From NCBI GenBank assembly GCA_015222915.1, contig JADFWE010000426.1, positions 1-5,699 on the forward strand: 5,699 nt of DNA, written 5' to 3'. Positions 1 through 5,699 of the stretch are shown one piece after another (positions within the stretch are counted from its first letter, which is position 1; each line of letters starts with the position of its first letter). The position numbers were made by a program, and so were the translations under genes. This DNA is from Pseudomonadota bacterium (GTDB taxonomy: Bacteria; Pseudomonadota; Gammaproteobacteria; SZUA-229). Below the pieces are notes generated by a model. The model saw only the letters and a list, made by a program, of their open reading frames with translations, was not told the DNA's origin and searched no databases.

Positions 1-366
1 AATTTACGCGGCAACGTGGTACCGGTGATTGATTTACGCATGCAGTTTGGTCTGGAAAGCGCAGAGGTAACGGTCGATACCTGCATCATTATCATTGAAG
101 TAAACATCGACGGCCAGTCAACCGTACTCGGTTCCCTGGCAGACTCGGTGCAGGAAGTGATTGATCTACGTCCCGACCAACTGGAGCCGGTACCGACTTT
201 GGGTACGCGGGTAAATAATATATTTATCCAGGCCATGGGCAAAAACAACGATGGCAGTTTTATCATCATACTGAACATGGATAACGTGTTCAGCGCAGAG
301 CAGATACACGAAGCAGAAAAAACCAGTGCAGAACAAAGTAAGACAGCTGATACCGAAGCGGCGTAA
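1..366 (+). CDS. cheW: CheW-type chemotaxis coupling protein, 3' part (5' end outside window)
   Basis: The reading frame is open from base 1 and gives the last 121 residues of a CheW-family adaptor, ending at TAA 364-366. CheW is a cytoplasmic scaffold that links chemoreceptor tips to the kinase CheA. The visible part opens with NLRG followed by a VVPVIDLR strand, the family's best-conserved segment; the Arg matches R62 of E. coli CheW, which lies at the receptor/CheA-binding face. Next come a beta-rich stretch (IIIIEV), a VLGSLADSVQEVIDL segment matching the E. coli VDGVSDVLSL region, and a terminal FIIILNMDNVFSAEQ strand-helix. By comparison with E. coli, about 59 N-terminal residues are missing. 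The last 20 or so residues form an Ala/Glu/Thr-rich tail. A GTG at 16 is internal, not the start. The gene lies 62 bases ahead of a chemoreceptor gene, which supports the call. A CheV protein is unlikely because no receiver domain follows; a cheW paralogue remains possible. Confidence 0.93.
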   Translation, partial: NLRGNVVPVIDLRMQFGLESAEVTVDTCIIIIEVNIDGQSTVLGSLADSVQEVIDLRPDQLEPVPTLGTRVNNIFIQAMGKNNDGSFIIILNMDNVFSAEQIHEAEKTSAEQSKTADTEAA

Positions 367-428
367 AAAATCACACCAATGAAAATGAAACGGCCGCTTA
401 ATAATCAATATACAAGGCAGAAAAAATT
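367..428 (+). other. Intergenic gap cheW-MCP1, no terminator or clear promoter
   Basis: This gap of 62 bases is AT-rich (for example TTAATAATCAATATACAA at 399-416). I see no inverted repeat followed by a T-run, and no sigma-28 type TAAA-N15-GCCGATAA flagellar promoter. The GCCGCTTAA at 393-401 resembles only the -10 half and has no matching TAAA at the right distance. Cotranscription of cheW and MCP1 is therefore the simplest reading, but a weak promoter cannot be excluded by eye. Confidence 0.5.
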
Positions 429-432
429 ATGA
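379..432 (+). other. Possible 17-codon leader ORF overlapping MCP1 start (ATGA)
   Basis: An ATG at 379 opens a 17-codon frame ([17 protein letters not shown]) whose TGA (430-432) overlaps the MCP1 ATG (429-431) in an ATGA arrangement, the geometry typical of translational coupling. It begins only 12 bases after the cheW stop, so ribosomes finishing cheW could re-initiate here. I see no Shine-Dalgarno sequence for it, and the overlap could be chance. It is recorded as a feature to test, not as a firm gene. Confidence 0.2.
414..420 (+). promoter_or_regulatory. Weak ribosome binding site of MCP1
   Basis: AAGGCAG contains a short AAGG core about 11 bases before the ATG at 429, a weak and slightly distant site compared with the one ahead of MCP2. 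The start at 429 is chosen because MKLKNMKLR aligns with the N-terminus of MCP2 just before TM1. The next in-frame ATG (444, residue 6) has no better site. Confidence 0.45.
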
Positions 433-3272
433 AGCTAAAAAACATGAAATTAAGGGGCAAGCTTGGTATTGCTTTTCTTATGGTGGGTATTATCCCGGCT
501 GCTGTTATTGGATTCTCTACCTTGAAAGAAGCAAGTGGTTCGATGGAGAAACAGGCGTTTAATCAACTGGAAAGTGTGCGTACGATCAAAAAGACGCAAG
601 TCGAAAATTACTTTGCGGCACGCAGGGCTGATAGTAACGTGCTGGTGGATACGGTTAAGGCTATGGAAGATGAGGCATTTGCAAAACTCAAATCAGTGGA
701 GGAATTGAAAAAAGATAGCCTGCAAAAACTGTTCAAATCCATTAAGAACACGGTAGACATCATTAAGGATAGTCCCGTTGTTATGGCGTCATTCAATGCA
801 TTTGCTGAGGCCATTGAAAAAGACGGTGGTCAGGCAGGCGGCGAACAGTGGCAGTTTATGGCGAAGAAGCATGCCAGTTACCTGAAGAATATAGCGGAGA
901 AAAATGACTGGTACGACCTCTTTCTGATTAGCGACAACGGCGACATTGTTTACTCGGTAGCGGGTAACAGCGATCTGGGTATGAATATTCCAAACAGCGA
1001 ACTCAATGATTCCTCCATGGGACGTGCCTTTGCCATGGCTCGTGAGCTGAAGGAGGATCGGATCACCATCAGCGATTTTCAGCCCTACGCCCCCGCCAAA
1101 GGAGAGCAGGCGGCATTCATGATGGCACGGTTAGGTGGAGCGCCCGGTTATTTTGCTATACGACTTCCAATAGAACCCATAAATGCCATTGTTCAACAAC
1201 GTGCCGGTCTGGGTAAAACCATGGAAAGCTATCTGGTAGGGGAAGTGGATGGCGTTAGCGCCCTGCGTAGTGACCGGGTAATCAAGAAGGGTAACTTCTT
1301 CGGCAAGAAAAAAAGCGGCAAACTGATCAAAAAGGCGTTGGCTGGTCAGTCAGGTCTTGCCACCAAGGTGGGCAGCACCGGGGCGGTGGAAGTGGTCGCC
1401 TATGCACCACTTGATATAGAAGGACTCAACTGGAGTATTTTCACCACCGGTAGCCTGGAGGAGGTAGTAGCCGGAACAGTATCGGTAGATGAAAAAGATT
1501 ACTTCAGCCATTACATTGAAAAGTATGGCTACTACGACCTGTTCCTGATACACCCTGAGGGTGAGGTTTTCTACAGCGTTACACACGGGTTAGATTATAA
1601 AACAAACATGGTTGATGGCAAGTATGCTGATTCTGGTCTGGGGAAACTGGTACGACAGGTGTTGAAAACCAGGCAGTATGAGATTGCTGACTTTGCGCCC
1701 TATGGACCCTCAAACGGAGAGCCGGCCAGTTTCATCGCGCAGCCGATTCTACTGAAGGGAGAGGTGCAGATGATTGTTGCTTTGCAACTTTCTCTGCAAA
1801 CCATTAATGGGATCATGCAGGAACACACCGGTATGGGGCAGACTGGTGAGACCTACCTGGTTGGTCCAGACAAGCGCATGCGATCAGATTCCTATCTCGA
1901 CCCCAGGAACCATACGGTCAAGGCCTCTTTTGCAGGAACCGTGGTAGCCAATGGTGTTGACTCTTTTGCTGTCAATGAAGCGCTGTCAGGTAAAACGGGC
2001 ATTGGGATAATTATCGACGACGCTGGCAACTCGGTACTCTCCGCCTATACGCCACTGAGAGTCGGGGATATGAGCTGGGCGTTGCTGGCTGAAATAGATG
2101 CTATTGAGGCATTTGCAGCAATTACTACATTAAAGAGGCAGATGTGGGTGGTAGCACTGTTAGCTGTGCTTGCTATCTTTGTTGTCACCTGGCTAATGGC
2201 GAGAGCTATCGTGCTACCGCTATGTAAAGCAGTGACAATAAGCGAACGGGTAGCATCTGGTGATCTGGAAGTGGTGATTGAAGTTAATTCCAGTGATGAG
2301 ACGGGTCAGCTTATGCAGGCGCTACAGAACATGGTCAGCAAATTGAGCCGTGTCATTGCAGAAGTGAAGAGTGTTACCGCTAGTGTCGCCAGCGGTAGTG
2401 AAGAGATCAGTGGTGCCGGTCAGCAGTTGTTGCAGGGTACCACCGAGCAGGCCACTTCGCTGGAAAAAATCTCCTCAGCCATGAGACAGATGGCGGCCAA
2501 TATCGGCCAGAGTGCAGATAATGCTGGTCAGACCGAAAAGATCGCGCAGAAGGCTGCGGCTGATGCACAGGAAAGTGGTCAGGCTGTCACCGAAGCGGTT
2601 TCAGCAATGAAAGATATCACCGACAAGATATCGATTGTTGAGGAGATTTCCCGCCAGACCAATCTGCTGGCGCTCAACGCTGCTATTGAGGCCGCCCGCG
2701 CCGGTGAACATGGCAAGGGATTTGCGGTAGTAGCCTCTGAGGTGCGTAAGCTGGCTGAGCGTAGCCAGAAAGCTGCCAGTGAGATTGGTGAGCGCTCCAG
2801 TACCACCGTTGAGGTAGCCGAACGAGCAGGTCAGATGCTGGAGAGACTGGTGCCTGATATCCAGAAAACCGCCGAACTGGTACAGGAAATTAGTCTTGCC
2901 TCCCGTGAGCAGGATACCGGTGCTGATGAGATTAACCGGGCGCTATCACATCTCGATCAGGTGATACAACAGTCTGCGGCATCCTCGGAAGAGATGGCTG
3001 CAACCTCGCAGGAGCTGTATGCACAGTCAGATCAACTGCGTCAATCAATGACTTACTTCAAGCTGGACAGCCAACCTGTGTCAGAAGTTCGATCTTCCAG
3101 GTCGTCGGTCTACCAGTCAGGTAGGTCCATGGAAGTATCGCCATCATCGCGTGTTGTCAATCTGGACCATTCGGACAGAAATGATAAGAGTACGGGGAAA
3201 ACCGAAAGCAGTGATTTTGATCTTGATATGGATGAAAAGGCATATTCTAAAGACGGATCTGTGTCTTACTGA
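429..3272 (+). CDS. Methyl-accepting chemotaxis protein with tandem Cache-type sensor (MCP1)
   Basis: A 947-residue transmembrane chemoreceptor that senses periplasmic ligands and controls CheA through CheW. Order: TM1 about 12-31; duplicated helical segment about 42-126; first Cache-like module about 145-347 (WYDLFLI 161-167, DFQPYAP 216-222, ESYLVG 266-271, W335); second module about 357-563 (YYDLFLI 368-374, [10 protein letters not shown] 421-430, GETYLVG 473-479, RSDS 485-488, WALLAEID 550-557); TM2 about 572-590; HAMP about 591-643 with P597; methyl-accepting coiled coil to about 879. The hairpin tip runs from EEISRQTN (738-745) through [11 protein letters not shown] (755-765) to VRKLAERS (772-779). 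Glu/Gln methylation-type sites include E658-E659 and E854-E855. A Ser-rich, then acidic tail (880-947) has no NWETF-like CheR/CheB pentapeptide. It is much longer than E. coli Tsr (551) because of the roughly 540-residue sensor. The ligand cannot be read from the sequence. The class of protein is certain. Confidence 0.97.
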   Translation: MKLKNMKLRGKLGIAFLMVGIIPAAVIGFSTLKEASGSMEKQAFNQLESVRTIKKTQVENYFAARRADSNVLVDTVKAMEDEAFAKLKSVEELKKDSLQKLFKSIKNTVDIIKDSPVVMASFNAFAEAIEKDGGQAGGEQWQFMAKKHASYLKNIAEKNDWYDLFLISDNGDIVYSVAGNSDLGMNIPNSELNDSSMGRAFAMARELKEDRITISDFQPYAPAKGEQAAFMMARLGGAPGYFAIRLPIEPINAIVQQRAGLGKTMESYLVGEVDGVSALRSDRVIKKGNFFGKKKSGKLIKKALAGQSGLATKVGSTGAVEVVAYAPLDIEGLNWSIFTTGSLEEVVAGTVSVDEKDYFSHYIEKYGYYDLFLIHPEGEVFYSVTHGLDYKTNMVDGKYADSGLGKLVRQVLKTRQYEIADFAPYGPSNGEPASFIAQPILLKGEVQMIVALQLSLQTINGIMQEHTGMGQTGETYLVGPDKRMRSDSYLDPRNHTVKASFAGTVVANGVDSFAVNEALSGKTGIGIIIDDAGNSVLSAYTPLRVGDMSWALLAEIDAIEAFAAITTLKRQMWVVALLAVLAIFVVTWLMARAIVLPLCKAVTISERVASGDLEVVIEVNSSDETGQLMQALQNMVSKLSRVIAEVKSVTASVASGSEEISGAGQQLLQGTTEQATSLEKISSAMRQMAANIGQSADNAGQTEKIAQKAAADAQESGQAVTEAVSAMKDITDKISIVEEISRQTNLLALNAAIEAARAGEHGKGFAVVASEVRKLAERSQKAASEIGERSSTTVEVAERAGQMLERLVPDIQKTAELVQEISLASREQDTGADEINRALSHLDQVIQQSAASSEEMAATSQELYAQSDQLRQSMTYFKLDSQPVSEVRSSRSSVYQSGRSMEVSPSSRVVNLDHSDRNDKSTGKTESSDFDLDMDEKAYSKDGSVSY
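552..806 (+). repeat. Repeated ~40-residue helical segment in MCP1 sensor
   Basis: Residues 42-81 and 82-126 share the pattern AF-x-x-L-x-S-V-x-x-(I/L)-K-K-x-x-(V/L)-x-x-(Y/L)-F, with the AF pairs exactly 40 residues apart (43-44 and 83-84). The first copy reads [13 protein letters not shown] and the second [13 protein letters not shown]. This is the long N-terminal helix usual before dCache modules, here present twice. The same doubling occurs in MCP2 ([13 protein letters not shown], then [13 protein letters not shown]), so it predates the gene duplication. Confidence 0.7.
861..1469 (+). repeat. First Cache-type sensor module of MCP1 (internal repeat unit A)
   Basis: Residues 145-347. Landmarks shared in order with unit B: W/YYDLFLI then G-(D/E)-(I/V)-x-YSV, an N/TNM-like segment, DF-x-PY-x-P-x-x-G-x-x-A-x-F, a short hydrophobic strand ending before [19 protein letters not shown], an AYAPL strand, and a final Trp (335). 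The membrane-distal half (161-262) and proximal half (263-347) probably form one double-Cache unit. Unit A differs from B by a Lys-rich loop at 286-302 and lacks the WALLAEID ending. The repeat is seen directly; the Cache assignment is inferred from recalled family patterns. Confidence 0.75.
1497..2117 (+). repeat. Second Cache-type sensor module of MCP1 (internal repeat unit B)
   Basis: Residues 357-563, closest to TM2. It carries the canonical motifs of this family: YYDLFLI (368-374), [11 protein letters not shown] (420-430), [14 protein letters not shown] (451-464), [12 protein letters not shown] (468-479), MRSDS (484-488), LSAYTPL (537-543) and [13 protein letters not shown] (550-562). 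YDLF is displaced 207 residues from the same motif in unit A, and the terminal Trp 215 residues. Unit B looks like the conserved ancestral form and A the more diverged copy. Confidence 0.75.
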
Positions 3273-3330
3273 AACAAACAGCTTGTATGAAATTTAATTA
3301 GTGTAAAGAGTAAAGAGAAGGGATGAAAAC
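3273..3330 (+). other. Intergenic gap MCP1-MCP2 with duplicated start-like sequence
   Basis: These 58 AT-rich bases hold no hairpin terminator, so read-through from MCP1 into MCP2 is expected. Two small repeats are visible. ATGAAATTTAA occurs at 3287-3297 and again at the true MCP2 start (3331-3341); the upstream copy encodes MKFN and then stops at TAG 3299-3301. A tandem heptamer TAAAGAG occurs at 3304-3310 and 3311-3317, just ahead of the MCP2 ribosome binding site. Confidence 0.6.
3317..3322 (+). promoter_or_regulatory. Ribosome binding site of MCP2
   Basis: GAAGGG lies 8 bases upstream of the ATG at 3331, good Shine-Dalgarno match and spacing. This fixes 3331 as the start over the later in-frame ATGs at 3361 and 3373. 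It is also better placed for 3331 than for the ATG at 3323, which would make only MKT before a stop. Confidence 0.75.
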
Positions 3331-5699
3331 ATGAAATTTAACAATATCAAACCTGGCAATATGAAACTTAAAATGAAACTCGGTATCGCTTTCCTGCTGG
3401 TGGGCATACTGCCAGCCGCAGCTATCGGTTTGTTTTCTTTGAATGAGGCCAGCGAGGCCCTGCATCAGCAGGCATTCAATCAGCTGGAAAGTGTGCGCGG
3501 TATCAAGAAAGCACAGATCGAGAATTTTTTCGTTCAACGCCAGGGTGATGCCGGTGTGCTTAAAGAGACTGTGCTGGCGCTGAAATCTTCGGCCTACGCC
3601 AAAATGCAGGCCATACAGAATTTGAAAAAAGCAAATCTGCAAAGCCTGTTTGAAACAATACGTAGCGATGTTGCTATTTCGAAAAGGCGCCCGCTGTCAA
3701 TCGAAGCTTTTGAAGCCCTCAACCAGGCATTAAAAGAAAGTGATGGCATGGTGGATAGTTTGGAATGGGAGTCTGTTGCCAAGCTTTATGATGATCGTTT
3801 TAAAGCACTCATGGAGGCGAAAGGATGGTATGACATTTTCCTGATCAATAATCAGGGTGATATCGTTTATACCGTGGCCCGTGAAAGTGATCTGGGCATG
3901 AACATTCACAACAGCGAACTGAAGGACTCAGCTATTGGAGTTGCTTTCAGCAAGATGCAGAAGCTGGAGCATGACGCTATTGTGATCGCTGATTTTCAGC
4001 CCTATGCGCCATCCAATGGTGATCATGCGGCCTTTATGATGGGCCGGCTTGGTCATGGCCAGGGTTATTTCGCCATACAGTTGCCAACTGAATCAATTAA
4101 TGCGGTGGTACAGCAACGTGCCGGTATGGCTAAAAGCATGGAAAGCTATCTGGTTGGCGAAGTGGCGGGTAAAACCAGCTATCGTAGCGACCGGGTGATA
4201 AAAAAAGGTAACAAGATCGGCAAGAAAAAATCCGGTGCAATCATCAAGGCGGCTTTACAGGGTAAATCCGGGGTAACAACCAAAGTGGGTAGTACCGGTG
4301 CGGTTGAAGTAGTGGCCTATGCGTCACTGGATATCCCCGGCCTTAACTGGGGTATCTTTACTACCGGCAGCCTGGAAGAAGTGCTGGCACCAAAGGAACC
4401 GGGTGAGGAGAAAGACTACTTTAGCAAATATATAGAAAAGTACGGTTATTACGATGTGTTCCTGATCCATCCCCATGGTGAGGTCTTCTACAGTGTCACC
4501 CATGAAGCCGACTACCAGACCAATATGCTGGATGGCGAGTATGCGGATTCCGGACTGGGCAAACTGACACGCCATGTACTCAAATCCAGACAATATGAGG
4601 TTGCCGACTTTGCGCCTTATGCACCGTCTAATGATGACCCTGCGGTTTTTATCGCCCAGCCTGTGCTAAACAGCGAGGGTGAGGTGGAGTTGATTGTTGC
4701 CCTGCAACTTTCTCTTGAAGCCATCAATAACATTATGCAGCAGCGCGAAGGTATGGGTGAGACCGGCGAGACCTATCTGGTGGGTACTGACAAACGCATG
4801 CGTTCAGACTCCTACCTCGATGCCAAAGGCCATTCGGTCACAGCCTCTTTTGCAGGAACCGTGGCAGCCAATGGTGTGGATTCACCTGCAGTCAAACAAG
4901 CTCTTGCAGGTAATACAGGTAGCGATATTATTATTGATTATAATGGTAGTCCGGTGCTTTCCGCTTATGCGCCTTTAAAAGTGGGCGATACTACCTGGGC
5001 GCTGTTGGCAGAGATTGACGAGGCCGAGGCTTTTGCAACAGTCGCTACCCTGAAGCAGCTGATGGCTCTGGTGACGGTGATTGCCATTCTCGCAATTTTG
5101 ACCGTAACCTGGTTAGTGTCAGGTGCTATCGTGCGGCCGCTCTCCAAAGCTGTTGAAGTCAGTGAACGCGTTGCCTCCGGTGATCTGAGCGTGCAAATCG
5201 AGGTTGACTCACAAGACGAGACTGGTCAGGTCATGCAGGCGTTGCACACCATGATCGGCAAATTGCGTAATGTTGTTTCCGATGTGAAAGATGTTACCAG
5301 AAATGTTGCTAACGGTAGCGAAGAAATCAGTGATGCAGGGCAGCAACTGTCACAGGGATCCACCGAGCAGGCAGCTTCGCTGGAAGAAATATCTTCATCG
5401 ATGGAACAGATGGCTGCCAATATCCGCCAGAGTGCCGATAATGCAGGGCAGACCGAACAGATTGCGCAGAAGGCTGCGGCTGATGCTCAGGAAAGTGGTC
5501 AGGCTGTCAGCGAAGCAGTTTCAGCAATGAAAGAAATCACCGACAAGATATCCATTATCGAAGAAATTTCCCGCCAGACTAATCTGTTGGCGCTTAATGC
5601 AGCTATTGAGGCCGCCCGTGCCGGTGAACATGGTAAAGGTTTTGCGGTAGTCGCTTCGGAGGTACGCAAACTGGCCGAACGCAGCCAGATTGCTGCCAG
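3331..5699 (+). CDS. Methyl-accepting chemotaxis protein, tandem Cache-type sensor (MCP2), 3' end cut by window
   Basis: A second chemoreceptor, open through 789 codons to the window edge with no stop; perhaps 100 residues of signalling domain plus a tail are missing. It is a tandem paralogue of MCP1. Order: TM1 about 17-37; helical repeat about 49-131; first Cache-like module about 150-352 (WYDIFLI 166-172, [10 protein letters not shown] 221-230, ESYLVG 271-276, W340); second module about 362-569 (YYDVFLI 373-379, DFAPYAPSN 426-434, GETYLVG 479-485, RSDS 491-494, WALLAEID 556-563); TM2 about 577-596; HAMP about 597-650 with the usual IVRPL (600-604); then the methyl-accepting coiled coil. 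A consensus methylation-type site is E685-E686. The conserved tip EEISRQTN (744-751) to VRKLAERS (778-785) is present and the cut falls just after it. It presumably shares CheW and CheA with MCP1 in mixed receptor arrays. The ligand is unknown. Confidence 0.96.
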   Translation, partial: MKFNNIKPGNMKLKMKLGIAFLLVGILPAAAIGLFSLNEASEALHQQAFNQLESVRGIKKAQIENFFVQRQGDAGVLKETVLALKSSAYAKMQAIQNLKKANLQSLFETIRSDVAISKRRPLSIEAFEALNQALKESDGMVDSLEWESVAKLYDDRFKALMEAKGWYDIFLINNQGDIVYTVARESDLGMNIHNSELKDSAIGVAFSKMQKLEHDAIVIADFQPYAPSNGDHAAFMMGRLGHGQGYFAIQLPTESINAVVQQRAGMAKSMESYLVGEVAGKTSYRSDRVIKKGNKIGKKKSGAIIKAALQGKSGVTTKVGSTGAVEVVAYASLDIPGLNWGIFTTGSLEEVLAPKEPGEEKDYFSKYIEKYGYYDVFLIHPHGEVFYSVTHEADYQTNMLDGEYADSGLGKLTRHVLKSRQYEVADFAPYAPSNDDPAVFIAQPVLNSEGEVELIVALQLSLEAINNIMQQREGMGETGETYLVGTDKRMRSDSYLDAKGHSVTASFAGTVAANGVDSPAVKQALAGNTGSDIIIDYNGSPVLSAYAPLKVGDTTWALLAEIDEAEAFATVATLKQLMALVTVIAILAILTVTWLVSGAIVRPLSKAVEVSERVASGDLSVQIEVDSQDETGQVMQALHTMIGKLRNVVSDVKDVTRNVANGSEEISDAGQQLSQGSTEQAASLEEISSSMEQMAANIRQSADNAGQTEQIAQKAAADAQESGQAVSEAVSAMKEITDKISIIEEISRQTNLLALNAAIEAARAGEHGKGFAVVASEVRKLAERSQIAA
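3778..4386 (+). repeat. First Cache-type sensor module of MCP2 (internal repeat unit A)
   Basis: Residues 150-352, matching unit A of MCP1 without gaps at an offset of 5 residues. It keeps SDLGMNI-x-NSEL-x-DS (186-200), [12 protein letters not shown], the [10 protein letters not shown] helix, [16 protein letters not shown] and the following Lys-rich loop, then AYASL and W340. MCP2 has PSNG (227-230), the canonical form, where MCP1 has PAKG. Confidence 0.72.
4414..5037 (+). repeat. Second Cache-type sensor module of MCP2 (internal repeat unit B)
   Basis: Residues 362-569. It shares all unit B motifs with MCP1 and has one extra residue in the loop [11 protein letters not shown] (444-454), where MCP1 reads [10 protein letters not shown]. 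This is the only length difference I find between the two receptors from TM1 to the window edge. The stretch SDIIIDYNG (531-539) has the DY-x-G form common in this family, where MCP1 has DDAGN. Confidence 0.72.

Larger units (their letters stand above)
459..5699 (+). repeat. Tandem gene duplication: MCP1 and MCP2 are collinear copies
   Basis: Copy 1 (from 459) and copy 2 (from 3376) align codon for codon from KLGIAF before TM1 to the window edge. The base offset is 2917 up to the loop in unit B and 2920 afterwards, a single codon difference. From MAANI onward (96 residues around the tip) I count 6 amino-acid differences. At the DNA level 2547-2730 against 5467-5650 shows about 18 mismatches in 184 bases, and 1923-1944 is identical to 4843-4864. 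Copy 2 is cut by the window, so its far end and any third copy are not visible. Confidence 0.9.

Noticed and set aside
391..404. Possible sigma-28 flagellar promoter -10 (GCCGCTTAATAA)
   Set aside because: The -10 match is imperfect and no TAAA lies 15 bases upstream; the nearest TAAA (364-367) is about 25 bases away.
166..408. Minus-strand frame of 80 codons opposite cheW
   Set aside because: It is antisense to a clear CheW reading frame, Cys/Phe-rich and unlike any family; a shadow frame.
1350..1586. Minus-strand frame of 78 codons, similar in its translation to another minus-strand frame at 4324-4593
   Set aside because: Both lie opposite the same part of the two paralogous receptors (W335 to YYDLFLI region). 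Their likeness simply mirrors the sense-strand duplication. No ribosome site or independent family signal is seen.
3273..3330. Terminator or attachment site between the two receptor genes
   Set aside because: No stem-loop with a T-run and no inverted repeat or mobile gene nearby; the short direct repeats are better explained as a duplication scar or AT-rich chance.
3298..3782. Two overlapping minus-strand frames near the MCP2 start
   Set aside because: They run opposite TM1 and the helical repeat of MCP2; composition is typical of antisense to helical coding sequence and there is no start signal.
4694..4978. Plus-strand frame of 94 codons in another phase within MCP2, and a similar one at 5291-5530
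   Set aside because: MCP2 is open with conserved motifs throughout these regions; the alternative translations have no recognisable pattern.
1..5699. A novel defence, secretion or mobile system
   Set aside because: All coding capacity is accounted for by CheW and two chemoreceptors; no nuclease, transposase, toxin or CRISPR signature is present.

Overview
The window is a stretch of a chemotaxis signalling locus, with every gene on the + strand: the 3' end of a cheW-type coupling protein gene (1-366), a complete large chemoreceptor gene (429-3272, 947 aa, here MCP1), and the first 789 codons of a second, closely related chemoreceptor gene (3331 to the window edge, here MCP2). The gaps are short (62 and 58 bases), AT-rich, and hold no convincing terminator, so the three genes are probably one transcription unit. 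The second receptor is the largest partial gene here and has no stop codon inside the window.

Organism: moderate GC by eye, bacterial Shine-Dalgarno-like sites, CheW/MCP protein style and N-terminal membrane anchors fit a motile Gram-negative bacterium, most likely a proteobacterium (gamma is my guess). The window holds no marker gene that would fix this more closely.

How the parts work together: each receptor has a cytoplasmic N-terminus, TM1, a very large periplasmic sensor of about 540 residues, TM2, a HAMP linker, and a long coiled-coil methyl-accepting signalling domain ending in the highly conserved hairpin tip that binds CheW and the CheA kinase. The adjacent CheW is the natural adaptor between these receptors and a CheA encoded elsewhere.

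The main point of interest is duplication at three scales. (1) The two receptors are a tandem gene duplication, collinear with a single one-codon length difference over about 770 aligned residues. (2) Inside each receptor the sensor is itself a tandem pair of about 200-residue Cache-type modules (a WYD-F-LI to YLVG to W module, then a YYD-FLI to GETYLVG to WALLAEID module), so each sensor probably has four Cache-like folds. (3) Ahead of these, a helical segment of about 40 residues is repeated twice. The hub regions of the paralogues are nearly identical in protein and about 90% identical in DNA, while the helical segment before the first Cache module has diverged most. I see no mobile element, RNA gene, CRISPR array or strong terminator.
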